Origin: Gammaproteobacteria bacterium
GTDB taxonomy: Bacteria; Pseudomonadota; Gammaproteobacteria; Pseudomonadales; Pseudohongiellaceae
Direction: 5' to 3'
Length of the DNA stretch: 35,535 nucleotides
Assembly (NCBI GenBank): GCA_029245905.1
Contig: JAQWOJ010000058.1
Coordinates: 1 to 35,535 of the forward strand
The translations under genes and the position numbers were made by a program. The notes under the pieces are model-generated. The model saw only the letters and a list, made by a program, of their open reading frames with translations. It was not told where the DNA came from and did no database searches. Below are positions 1-7,790 of the stretch, in pieces (the first letter of the stretch is position 1; each line of letters opens with the position of its first letter).

Positions 1-950
1 AGTTTCCCAGTTCGATGATCGAGGGCAACAGTTGAGCCTTGATACAATCGATCCGGATATTCCCCATTGGTTCCCGCCAGCTCTGGCTGTTGTGGTGCGC
101 TTGAGCCAATACCAAATATAAAAAGCCCTCGCTCTTTGTCCACTGCGGGGGTCATCCAAGGTGACATGTTACGTCGTTGCTCAAGAGGGTACACCTGAGG
201 GTCATCACCCCAGGTATTGTGCATCGGGTCATTGGGAGTTGGGCTCGTATACCAGCGCCATAATAAAGTGCCGTCTTGTGTACTGTACGCCGATAAATGA
301 CAGGGGTCAGGTGCGGTCCAGGCGGTACAATTGTAGGGAACAACCAGTGAGCCGCCAAATGCTACGGGTGCGCCACTTGGTTGTTGTCCAGATCGATAGT
401 CTTGCATCGCAGCTTCCCAAAGCAGGCGTCCGTTTCTCGGATCGAGCGCAAAAAGCATCCCGTCCGTTGCATGCGATATCAGTTTGTCCTCATAAATAAA
501 GACGCCTCGGCCTCTGTGTACCGAAAGTCTCGTCTCATAGCCGCTGACTTCTGAGACCAAAGGTCGAGAATACTGCCAGATTAGGTCGCCGGTGCTCGCA
601 TCATGTGCCGAGTACTTCTCGTTGGGGTGGCGAACATACATCACGCCATTGTAGACAGTGGGTTCTACCTGCATACCATTCGAGCCAGGTGCCGCCGGTT
701 CAAATTCCCATGACCACGCAAGCCGTATTTGACTTACATTTCCCCGGTTAATTTGATCGAGTTGGCTATACCCCCAATTTTCATAGTTGCCACGCCACAT
801 GAGCCAATCTTGCGGATCAGGGTTGTTAAGGATGCCCTGAGAAACCCATTGGAAATCGACTTCAGAGGGAACTTGTGACCAGACGCTACCGCTTGCGGAC
901 AGCCCCAATATTAGGAGCAATCTTGCTCCTCTCACCGTAAATGCAACCAT
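1..950 (-). CDS. PQQ-dependent dehydrogenase, N-terminal part (runs off left edge)
   Basis: The minus strand is open from an ATG at 950 to the window edge, giving the first 316 residues of a larger protein. A Sec-type signal peptide occupies residues 1-26 (basic start, hydrophobic core, ending VWSQ). Next comes the usual entry to a quinoprotein alcohol dehydrogenase propeller: W-R-G-N-Y-E-N-W-G-Y-S near residue 55, then L-D-Q-I-N, then repeated tryptophan blades with A-L-D-P-R-N-G and L-L-W. Known members oxidise alcohols or sugars in the periplasm with PQQ bound in an eight-bladed propeller. The catalytic Asp and any C-terminal cytochrome c domain would lie outside the window, so substrate and electron acceptor cannot be judged. 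It is divergent from the tannase gene and shares 128 bases of upstream DNA with it. Confidence 0.85.
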   Translation of the reverse strand, partial: MVAFTVRGARLLLILGLSASGSVWSQVPSEVDFQWVSQGILNNPDPQDWLMWRGNYENWGYSQLDQINRGNVSQIRLAWSWEFEPAAPGSNGMQVEPTVYNGVMYVRHPNEKYSAHDASTGDLIWQYSRPLVSEVSGYETRLSVHRGRGVFIYEDKLISHATDGMLFALDPRNGRLLWEAAMQDYRSGQQPSGAPVAFGGSLVVPYNCTAWTAPDPCHLSAYSTQDGTLLWRWYTSPTPNDPMHNTWGDDPQVYPLEQRRNMSPWMTPAVDKERGLFIFGIGSSAPQQPELAGTNGEYPDRLYQGSTVALDHRTGK

Positions 951-1078
951 AGCTTTTCTCGAAATCTTGACATGCCAGAGCGCATGTTCAAATATGCTGC
1001 TTAAGATGTCAAACAACTAAAAATTACAGGTATGCCTTGAACCGAAGGCGTTAAAAAATGTTTTTTCCGGAGCTATCG

Positions 1079-2596
1079 ATGCGCACAAAGTCTACTTTAC
1101 TTTTTATGATTGCTGCCAGTTTATCGACTGCAACTTTGTCGCAGCCTTGTGACGATCTAAGTTCGATTACATTACTAAATGTGATGATTGAGAAGGCTGA
1201 GCTGGTTGGCGATGGAGGCTTTGTTCCGCCAACGGGGGGAACAAATAATTCCATGATCTATCAAGAGCTGCCAGAGTTTTGCAGGGTGTCTATGTTGCTC
1301 ACGCCCTCGATTGACTCCGATATTCACGTGGAATTATGGCTGCCTACCGAAAGCTGGAACGGTAAATATCTAGCGATTGGTAATGGAGCTTTTACTGGCA
1401 ATATAAGGCATTCCGGGATGGCGATGCCTTTGAGTCGAGGCTACGCTACTAGCTCTACCGACACCGGCCATCTTGGTAACACCGCAAGTTTCGCCCTTGG
1501 GCATCCAGAGAAAGTTTATGACTTTGGTTGGCGTTCGGTGCATGAAATGGCGGTAGCTTCAAAGGCTGTCATTGATGCGTTTTATAGCGAAGCACCTCGA
1601 TACTCCTATTTCACTGGCTGCTCCGCAGGAGGTCGTCAGGCTATGAAAGAAGCGCAACGATTTCCGGATGATTTTAATGGCATTGTGGCGGGTGCGCCAG
1701 GCTTAGATTGGACGGGACGGGCCGCTGCAGCTCTGCGTATTGAAACTCATTTAGTTTCCAATCCCTCGGCACAGTTAAGGCAGCCAGATCGAGAATTGCT
1801 TTATCGCACCGCCCTTGATTTCTGCGATGCTACCGATGGAATCCAAGATGGGCTCATTGGTAATCCGGCTGGGTGTAACTTTGATCCAGCAGTGCTTCAA
1901 TGTGATGCCGAAAATGCGGGAGCATGCCTGACTGAGGCGCAAGTTAATACTGCCCAGATGATCTATTCGTCTCCTATAAATTCCCGGACTGGAAGGGAAA
2001 TTACTGGTCTCTTGCCGGGCAGCGAGATCGGTTGGACCGATTTAGGATGGACAGCCTCCGCCCGAGCTACCGGCCTTGACCAGTATCGCTACCTTGTATA
2101 TGAAGATGAAAGTTGGGCGGTGGACCAATTTCGGTTTGAATTTGATATCTCAAGGGCAGAAAGAAAGGACGATGATACGCTGAATGCTTTAAGTCCTGAT
2201 CTTTTTGAATTTATTGAAGGTGGAGGTAAATTGATTGCTTATCATGGATGGGCAGATCCGCAGATCTCACCGTCTAATGCTACCCAATATTATGACAGAG
2301 TGGCCCAGGTTCATCGCGGCCGCGATAACATTCACGATTCTTTCCGGTTATTTATGGCTCCTGGCATGGGTCATTGTGCTGGAGGGCCAGGTCCAAATAG
2401 CTTCGATTCGTTAGCAGCATTGGAGAATTGGGTGGAGGATGACACGGCGCCCGATGAAATAATCGCGGTGCATCGGACAGACGGGGTGGTAGACAGAAGT
2501 CGCCCGCTTTGTCCCTACCCAGAAGTCTCCGTATACAACGGGAGTGGCAGCACGGATGAGGCTGAAAATTTTGTTTGTCAGCGCGTTAATCAATAG
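1079..2596 (+). CDS. Tannase/feruloyl esterase family hydrolase
   Basis: This 505-residue protein belongs to the tannase/feruloyl esterase family, exported alpha/beta hydrolases that cut esters of phenolic acids; the family also includes the PET-monomer esterase MHETase. The nucleophile motif G-C-S-A-G-G-R-Q puts the serine near residue 182. The acid is the Asp of H-G-W-A-D-P, and the His lies in G-M-G-H-C-A-G-G. A cysteine directly before the Ser and another directly after the His form the CS-D-HC arrangement known in this family, where a disulfide joins the two catalytic loops. I chose the ATG at 1079 because CGGAG lies six bases upstream and the protein then starts with a clean signal peptide; the in-frame ATG at 1058 would add seven residues and lacks a good binding site. 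The unknown-family gene at 2739 follows on the same strand. The exact ester substrate cannot be read from sequence. Confidence 0.9.
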   Translation: MRTKSTLLFMIAASLSTATLSQPCDDLSSITLLNVMIEKAELVGDGGFVPPTGGTNNSMIYQELPEFCRVSMLLTPSIDSDIHVELWLPTESWNGKYLAIGNGAFTGNIRHSGMAMPLSRGYATSSTDTGHLGNTASFALGHPEKVYDFGWRSVHEMAVASKAVIDAFYSEAPRYSYFTGCSAGGRQAMKEAQRFPDDFNGIVAGAPGLDWTGRAAAALRIETHLVSNPSAQLRQPDRELLYRTALDFCDATDGIQDGLIGNPAGCNFDPAVLQCDAENAGACLTEAQVNTAQMIYSSPINSRTGREITGLLPGSEIGWTDLGWTASARATGLDQYRYLVYEDESWAVDQFRFEFDISRAERKDDDTLNALSPDLFEFIEGGGKLIAYHGWADPQISPSNATQYYDRVAQVHRGRDNIHDSFRLFMAPGMGHCAGGPGPNSFDSLAALENWVEDDTAPDEIIAVHRTDGVVDRSRPLCPYPEVSVYNGSGSTDEAENFVCQRVNQ

Positions 2597-2738
2597 GACT
2601 ATTCAAGGAAAGGTGCCTTGCTGGGCGAGATGAGTGTTTTCATATCATTGATTCTCTATCGTTTGCTTGATCTTTCATCTCAGCAGGCGTAGTTTTCTTT
2701 ACAAGTCTTATCCAGAATTATAAAAAAAGGAGATTTGA

Positions 2739-3704
2739 ATGAAGATTCAAAACTGCCACAACACAATAGTTTGGAAGGGGGCCTTGCTTCCGGTTCTATT
2801 TCTGCCGTTAACTCTTTTTGCTCAATCTGCCGACATTCCTCGCATGGAAAACGGCAAGCCTGATACGCAGGGAACCTGGGATTTTCGGACTATAACTCCT
2901 TTTCAGAGACCCGAAGCGCTGGGCGAGAAAGAATATCTCTCTGCGGAGGAATTTGCCGCTTTTGAAGAGGAAGAAAGAGAACGAAGAGATAGAGATAATT
3001 TCACGGATACCACAACTACCGGTGATTATAATCAGTTTTGGTATGATCGGGGCGAGGAGTTGTTAGAGGACAGACGAACTTCCTTAGTTACTGTGCCAAG
3101 TAACGGCAGAGTGCCTCCGTTGACAGAGGCCGCGCGGCAGCGGAATGCGGAACGGCAGGAATTGGCTCGTCTTGCAGCGGGGGTTGAGGTCAGGCCTTTG
3201 GCGGAGCGCTGTATAATGGGGTTTAATTCCGGCCCGCCCATGATTCCATCCGCGTATAACAATAATGTCCAGATTGTGCAAACGGGAGGCTATTTCCTCA
3301 TGCACAATGAGATGATTCACAATGTAAGGCCCGTGCGCCTTGATGACGCTCAGCATCGCGATGTCCCTAGAAAATGGGAGGGAGACTCTATAGGCTACTG
3401 GGATGGTGATACGATGGTGGTGGAGACAAGAAACTTTGCTAGAGATACCGCGTTTGGCAACTCCTCTGAACGCATGCATTTAACCGAGAGATTCACAATG
3501 CTGGATGCGGATACGCTAACCTATGAATTTACCATCGAAGATCCCTCAACCTGGACCGAGCCTTGGACCGTCATGTTTCCGATGAGCAGGGCAGATTTGC
3601 CTATATATGAATATGCTTGCCATGAGGGTAACTACAGCATGGCAGGAATTCTTGGTGGCTGGAGAATGCTTGAAAGTTTGGGGCAATCGGGTCAGCAAGA
3701 TTAG
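2739..3704 (+). CDS. Exported protein of unknown function, paralogue A of a repeated family
   Basis: I recognise no characterised function. The 321-residue product starts with a signal peptide (hydrophobic stretch about 13-28, then FAQS). It shares a colinear motif set with four other proteins in this window: G-T-W-D-F-R-T-I-T-P-F near 45-55, R-T-S-L then P-S-N-G near 113-123, E-R-C near 156-158, Y-N-N-N near 173-176, W-E-G-D-S and W-D-G-D-T with M-V-V-E-T-R-N-F at 213-233, L-T-E-R-F near 250, Y-E-F-T-I near 262, and a closing A-C-H-E-G-N-Y at 293-299. The conserved Cys158 and Cys294 could pair as a disulfide, and His295/Glu296 could bind a ligand; both are guesses. A highly charged stretch lies at 73-88. 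A strong AAAAGGAG site precedes the ATG. It is likely cotranscribed with the tannase gene 142 bases upstream. Confidence 0.85.
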   Translation: MKIQNCHNTIVWKGALLPVLFLPLTLFAQSADIPRMENGKPDTQGTWDFRTITPFQRPEALGEKEYLSAEEFAAFEEEERERRDRDNFTDTTTTGDYNQFWYDRGEELLEDRRTSLVTVPSNGRVPPLTEAARQRNAERQELARLAAGVEVRPLAERCIMGFNSGPPMIPSAYNNNVQIVQTGGYFLMHNEMIHNVRPVRLDDAQHRDVPRKWEGDSIGYWDGDTMVVETRNFARDTAFGNSSERMHLTERFTMLDADTLTYEFTIEDPSTWTEPWTVMFPMSRADLPIYEYACHEGNYSMAGILGGWRMLESLGQSGQQD

Positions 3705-3734
3705 AGCCGAAGTTTTATAATTCTTAAAATCGAA

Positions 3735-3760
3735 AAGAGGGCTCTGGTTAAAGCCCTCTT
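3735..3760. terminator. Bidirectional intrinsic terminator
   Basis: AAGAGGGCT at 3735-3743 pairs perfectly with AGCCCTCTT at 3752-3760 around an eight-base loop. T-rich sequence follows on the plus strand (CTTATTTTAT), and on the minus strand the stem runs out through TTTTCGATTTTAAG. It sits in the 66-base gap between the convergent genes ending at 3704 and 3771, so it can end both transcripts. Confidence 0.85.
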
Positions 3761-3770
3761 CTTATTTTAT

Positions 3771-5003
3771 TCAAGGCTCAATTCTTGCGTTAGTCAATTC
3801 TGCAATAGCGGACAGAGTGGTTTGAGCTGCATTCAATCCCAATCGGAAATCATCGTCCGTGAATGTCGTCCAAACGTCTAACGGACTATGCCAAGTTGGA
3901 TTCCATCCTGCGCCGGTGTGAGTGCCACGTTCATTTTCCCGCAAGCTAATTGACGGTACCTCATTCATAAACGGCGTAGAGTCTGTGTTTGTCATGTGGG
4001 GGCCAACCGTCGCAGGATAGTCCGTGTTGTACTTGTCTGCCGCGGCTTTAAATGCGAATGCCAAATGCATTGAATCTTCTGCTAATTGAGAGTTCGATTG
4101 GAATTCTATATTTACGTCTGCCTCAGGGCGTTGATTGGGACTGACCGTTCCGTCAGGCCCGGGAGCACCATGGTCCCAGAGCATCATGTCATGCTGGATC
4201 ATTCCCAACCATCTTGGCTCTGGGTAAATGCCGGAATCAGTTGGATTTTCGATGCCCTGAAGATTTTTGCGCTGGTCGACATAAGCGGAGGCGCCGTTGA
4301 GCCCAGTTTCTTCGTTATTCCAAAGAGCAAAACGAATCGACACATCGGTTTCAATGTCAGGTGAATTGAAGATTCGGGCGAGCTCCATGACTAGAGCGGT
4401 TCCAGACGCATCATCATTTACCGCTTCGTTTACACCATGCCCGTCCATATGAGCGCCCAGAATGTACATTACCTCCGGCCGCGTTGTGCCGACTTTTGTG
4501 CAATAAACTTCAGATCGCGGCCCATTGGTAGGTTCCTCGCGATTGAGTTCGCGAATCCGCTCGTCAGGTTGTGCCATTAGGTCGCGGTTTACTCCTGTGG
4601 GGGCGCGGTACCCGAAAATAGCGGCTCCCCCTGGCCCGCTCCCATTTCGGCCCACCTTGCCTCCTGTAGATGTAGTTAAGTCGTTTGGTTCGCTCGTCCG
4701 AGTTCTTTCCCGAGGAGGTCTTGGCTCAGGATCATATACGTAATGCAACCGCTGTGTATTGGTACAACCTACTGCTTGAAGTTGTTCTTCGATCCAATCG
4801 ACTGCTCTTCGGTTCCTTGCGGTTCCTTGACGGCGGTCCCCAAATTGGGCTAGACCTTTAATAACTAATTTATACCGTTCAAGATCGAGCCGGTTCACCA
4901 TCTCTTGGATCGTATTTTCCTCTTGCGCGAAAAAATACGTTGGATTACTGAGAAGTATACCTGTTAGAACAGCAGCTTTTATATTCCAATGATCTTTGCC
5001 CAT
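3771..5003 (-). CDS. M28 family zinc metallopeptidase, exported
   Basis: The 410-residue protein has the M28 aminopeptidase/carboxypeptidase metal site. G-A-H-M-D-G-H-G gives His185 and Asp187, N-D-D-A-S-G gives Asp198 as bridging ligand, and W-N-N-E-E-T-G gives Glu231 (general base) and Glu232 (ligand). Further ligands are probably in N-T-D-S-T-P-F and W-H-S-P-L-D near the C-terminus. A hydrophobic signal segment ending F-F-A-Q at residues 24-27 predicts export. M28 enzymes use two zinc ions to release N- or C-terminal amino acids. The ATG at 5003 was chosen over an in-frame TTG at 5036 because the longer form adds eleven residues in front of the signal peptide. Residues about 91-165, before the metal site, form a polar Pro/Arg/Gly-rich insertion. 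It stands alone, convergent with the gene to its left. Confidence 0.88.
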   Translation of the reverse strand: MGKDHWNIKAAVLTGILLSNPTYFFAQEENTIQEMVNRLDLERYKLVIKGLAQFGDRRQGTARNRRAVDWIEEQLQAVGCTNTQRLHYVYDPEPRPPRERTRTSEPNDLTTSTGGKVGRNGSGPGGAAIFGYRAPTGVNRDLMAQPDERIRELNREEPTNGPRSEVYCTKVGTTRPEVMYILGAHMDGHGVNEAVNDDASGTALVMELARIFNSPDIETDVSIRFALWNNEETGLNGASAYVDQRKNLQGIENPTDSGIYPEPRWLGMIQHDMMLWDHGAPGPDGTVSPNQRPEADVNIEFQSNSQLAEDSMHLAFAFKAAADKYNTDYPATVGPHMTNTDSTPFMNEVPSISLRENERGTHTGAGWNPTWHSPLDVWTTFTDDDFRLGLNAAQTTLSAIAELTNARIEP

Positions 5004-5148
5004 AATAGATAGTTCCAGAACTGAAGTTAACCACAAACTAAATATAAGTTAGCTTGGCCTTTGAGTCTAGTTGATCAATAATTAGGGGGTGTTAAGATTT
5101 GGTAAAAGCCTATCAAAAAAAGAATACCAACTAGTGGCGGGTGGAAAA

Positions 5149-6630
5149 ATGAAACGCAGAACATTTTTAACAAACGGCGGAAAAATTGGTATGACATTAG
5201 CTGTCTCTTCTGTTCTTCCGTCTCGCGGTTTTGCTGCAATGATGCCCTCTGAATTGACTAGCCTGTCGGCTATAGATTTGTCTATAGCCATTCGGGGAAA
5301 ACACATCAGTTGCGTCGAGGTTATGCAAGCATATCTTGAGCGTATCCATAGATATAATGGCGTTTATAACGCTATTATTAGCTTGCAGTCTGATGACGAT
5401 CTGGTGAAGCAGGCATTGGAGGCCGATAAAGAATTGGCTCGAGGAACCTATCGGGGGTGGATGCATGGAATGCCTCACGCCGTAAAAGACCTCACTGCCG
5501 TGAAAGGAATTCGTTATACAAGTGGCTCGTTGTTATATTCGGATCGAATCGCTGAACGGGATAGTGCAATGGTTGCCCGAATTCGCAATGCGGGAGCTAT
5601 CTTCATTGGTAAAACTAACACACCAGAGTTCGGGCTTGGATCTCAGTCATATAACCCCGTATTCGGAGCTACTGGTTGTGCATACAACCCAGAATTAACT
5701 TCGGGCGGCAGCAGTGGTGGTGCAGGCTGTGGGTTGGCCACTCAGATGCTTCCAGTTGCGGACGGCAGCGATATGATGGGCTCTCTAAGGAATCCTGGCG
5801 CCTTTAATAATGTGATCGGTTATCGACCTAGTACGAATGTGATGAGTGGAAGAGATCCCAGTCAACGAAGCCTCTCCGTTTCAGGTCCGATGGGTCGAAA
5901 TACAGCCGATACAATTGAATTTTTGAAAACAATCGCCGTGCAAGACGTAGGCGAAAACTTCAGCCCCGCAAAATTGTCTGGATTAAAGATTGGTTGGTTA
6001 GGAGATCTGGATGGGTATTTTGCAACAGAGCCAGGTGTCCTAAATTTATGTGAAAACAGTTTGGGTACAGTTAGAGATGCGGGCTCGACAATCGATAATG
6101 TATCGCCTAAATTTAATCCTGAAAATCTATGGTTCTGCTGGACGACGCTCCGGCATTTAGGTCGCTCAAACATGAAGCGCTTTTATGATGATCCTGCGAC
6201 GAGAGATAAGTTAAAGCCTGATCTTGTCTGGGAAATAGAACAATCACAAATTCTTACAGAGGGAGATAGGGCTCGTGCCAACGCTATTCGTGGAGAATGG
6301 TACAGAGAATTAGACCGCCTTTTTCTGGACTATGACTTCCTCGCCATTCCATCCGCTCAAGTTTTTCCTTATCCCAAAAGCATGGCTTGGCCTACAGAGA
6401 TAGATGGACGCCAGATGGATACGTACCATAGATGGATGGAAATCGTAATATTAGCGAGCCTGGGGGGGATTCCTGTAATAAATGTTCCAGTTGGTTTCGA
6501 TGAGTTGGGTAGGCCGATGGGGATGCAAGTCATGGCAAATTTCGGCCAGGATAAAAAGGTCCTCGAGTTTGGCTTAGCTTACGACCAAATCACTGATTTT
6601 TTGCAGCACCGCCCTGAGATGGTTGGATAA
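5149..6630 (+). CDS. Amidase signature family enzyme, exported
   Basis: The 493-residue protein belongs to the amidase signature family, which hydrolyses amides with a Ser-cisSer-Lys triad. The triad is visible: Lys113 in A-V-K-D, Ser188 in S-G-G-S-S-G-G, and Ser212 in M-M-G-S-L-R-N-P. The 24-residue spacing between the two serines matches fatty acid amide hydrolase. The N-terminus M-K-R-R-T-F-L followed by a hydrophobic stretch resembles a twin-arginine signal, so the enzyme is probably exported; most amidases of this family are cytoplasmic. The start at 5149 is preceded by GGCGGGTGG and gives that signal directly; an in-frame start at 5089 would bury it 20 residues in. Unknown-family paralogue B lies 97 bases downstream on the same strand. 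The amide substrate is unknown. Confidence 0.88.
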   Translation: MKRRTFLTNGGKIGMTLAVSSVLPSRGFAAMMPSELTSLSAIDLSIAIRGKHISCVEVMQAYLERIHRYNGVYNAIISLQSDDDLVKQALEADKELARGTYRGWMHGMPHAVKDLTAVKGIRYTSGSLLYSDRIAERDSAMVARIRNAGAIFIGKTNTPEFGLGSQSYNPVFGATGCAYNPELTSGGSSGGAGCGLATQMLPVADGSDMMGSLRNPGAFNNVIGYRPSTNVMSGRDPSQRSLSVSGPMGRNTADTIEFLKTIAVQDVGENFSPAKLSGLKIGWLGDLDGYFATEPGVLNLCENSLGTVRDAGSTIDNVSPKFNPENLWFCWTTLRHLGRSNMKRFYDDPATRDKLKPDLVWEIEQSQILTEGDRARANAIRGEWYRELDRLFLDYDFLAIPSAQVFPYPKSMAWPTEIDGRQMDTYHRWMEIVILASLGGIPVINVPVGFDELGRPMGMQVMANFGQDKKVLEFGLAYDQITDFLQHRPEMVG

Positions 6631-6713
6631 TTTGAACATAAAGTTTGAAGCGCAATTGATTAATCAAAGTGCATAAGTATCTTTAATATATAAATCATTG
6701 AGCTGGGGAGCTA

Positions 6714-6719
6714 GAGGGA
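6714..6719 (+). promoter_or_regulatory. Ribosome binding site fixing a TTG start
   Basis: GAGGGA lies eight bases before the TTG at 6728. No comparable site precedes the upstream in-frame TTG at 6698, so translation of paralogue B most likely begins at 6728. Confidence 0.65.
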
Positions 6720-6727
6720 ATTTAAAG

Positions 6728-7762
6728 TTGAACGTTGTAAAGTATTTATGTATCCCGCTGCTTATGATGTTCAATTTCGTGTGGGCGCAGAGTTACAAGG
6801 TGCCAAGAAACGAGTATGCCCAGCCTGATCTGAGCGGGGTATGGAATTTTAATGACTCAACTCCTTTTGAGCGCCCTGATCGTTTCGGAACGCGTGAGTA
6901 TCTATCCAAGGAAGAGTTGTTAACTAGGGATATGAGGCTGTCTTCAGGTCAACAACGCCGGGATGAAAGTGAGTCTGATGTTTCTGCACAGATTTTAAAT
7001 GTACCAACTAACGATACTGGCGCTTATAACTTATTTTGGTCTAATTATGATGAGCCTTACCCTAACAATCGTACATCCTTAATCGTATACCCAACCGATG
7101 GGAAGATTCCCCCTACCGTCGAAGGCGTGATAACACAGCTGTCGCCACCGCCGTCAAATCCATGTAACTATGGAGATGTTGTTATCACAGACCGACCAGT
7201 CAGAGTTTCTTTTGCGGCCTTGTCGTGTGATCGACCGGAAGATTTTGGTCTGGCATCACGTTGCATCGGATTTCCGCAGACTTTTCCGCCGCATATCAAG
7301 GCGAACTCATATAACAATAACCTGCAGATCATTCAGACAAAAGATCATGTAATGATTAAATCTGAACTAGGGAATGATCCGCGTATCATTCCCCTGGATG
7401 GAAGGCCTTTCTTAACGGATATAATCCGTTATTGGACTGGGAGTTCGCGAGGGCGTTGGGAGGGCGAGACGCTGGTAGTGGTGACCCAAAACTTTCCGGA
7501 CACGCTGCCTAGTTTGTTCTTACGAACCGAGTCTTATGGTACCGCAGAAAATTCGGTGTTAACCGAACGGTTCACCAGGGTAGGCGATGATGCGTTAGAC
7601 TATGAATTTACGATAGATGATTCCCACACGTTTACTGACAGACTTACGGTTAAAACAAATCTGTCTCGCCTCGATGGGCCTATTTATGAGTTTGCCTGTC
7701 ATGAAGGAAATTACGCCCTGGAGAATATGCTGCGAGCAGCAAGGATTACTGATCGACAATAG
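6728..7762 (+). CDS. Exported protein of unknown function, paralogue B
   Basis: This 344-residue member of the unknown family begins with TTG, supported by GAGGGA eight bases upstream, and opens with a signal peptide ending V-W-A-Q-S. It keeps the family landmarks: D-L-S-G-V-W-N-F, T-P-F-E-R-P, R-T-S-L-I-V-Y-P-T-D-G, S-R-C-I-G-F, Y-N-N-N-L-Q-I-I-Q, R-W-E-G-E-T-L-V-V, L-T-E-R-F, Y-E-F-T-I and A-C-H-E-G-N-Y. It is longer than paralogues A, C and E because of extra residues between P-T-D-G and R-C-I, where N-P-C-N-Y and L-S-C-D-R add two cysteines not seen in the others. Only 28 bases separate it from the sugar-dehydrogenase-type propeller gene, so the two are probably translated from one message with the amidase. 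Function is not known. Confidence 0.83.
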   Translation: MNVVKYLCIPLLMMFNFVWAQSYKVPRNEYAQPDLSGVWNFNDSTPFERPDRFGTREYLSKEELLTRDMRLSSGQQRRDESESDVSAQILNVPTNDTGAYNLFWSNYDEPYPNNRTSLIVYPTDGKIPPTVEGVITQLSPPPSNPCNYGDVVITDRPVRVSFAALSCDRPEDFGLASRCIGFPQTFPPHIKANSYNNNLQIIQTKDHVMIKSELGNDPRIIPLDGRPFLTDIIRYWTGSSRGRWEGETLVVVTQNFPDTLPSLFLRTESYGTAENSVLTERFTRVGDDALDYEFTIDDSHTFTDRLTVKTNLSRLDGPIYEFACHEGNYALENMLRAARITDRQ

Positions 7763-7777
7763 TCAAATAAATCGTTT

Positions 7778-7783
7778 AGGGGA
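7778..7783 (+). promoter_or_regulatory. Ribosome binding site fixing a TTG start
   Basis: AGGGGA lies seven bases before the TTG at 7791. It supports that start over the longer open frame, which runs back into the end of paralogue B. Confidence 0.65.
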
Positions 7784-7790
7784 AGATGCC

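Noticed and set aside
2627-2680. GAGATGA...TCATCTC arms between the tannase gene and paralogue A, considered as a terminator
   Set aside because: The stem is seven bases with a loop of about 40 bases and no U-tract follows directly; paralogue A is close enough to share the message.
7617-7790. Upstream extension of the sugar-dehydrogenase-type frame into the end of paralogue B
   Set aside because: It overlaps the conserved C-H-E-G-N-Y end of paralogue B, adds a non-signal segment, and a good ribosome binding site with a signal peptide is found at 7791.
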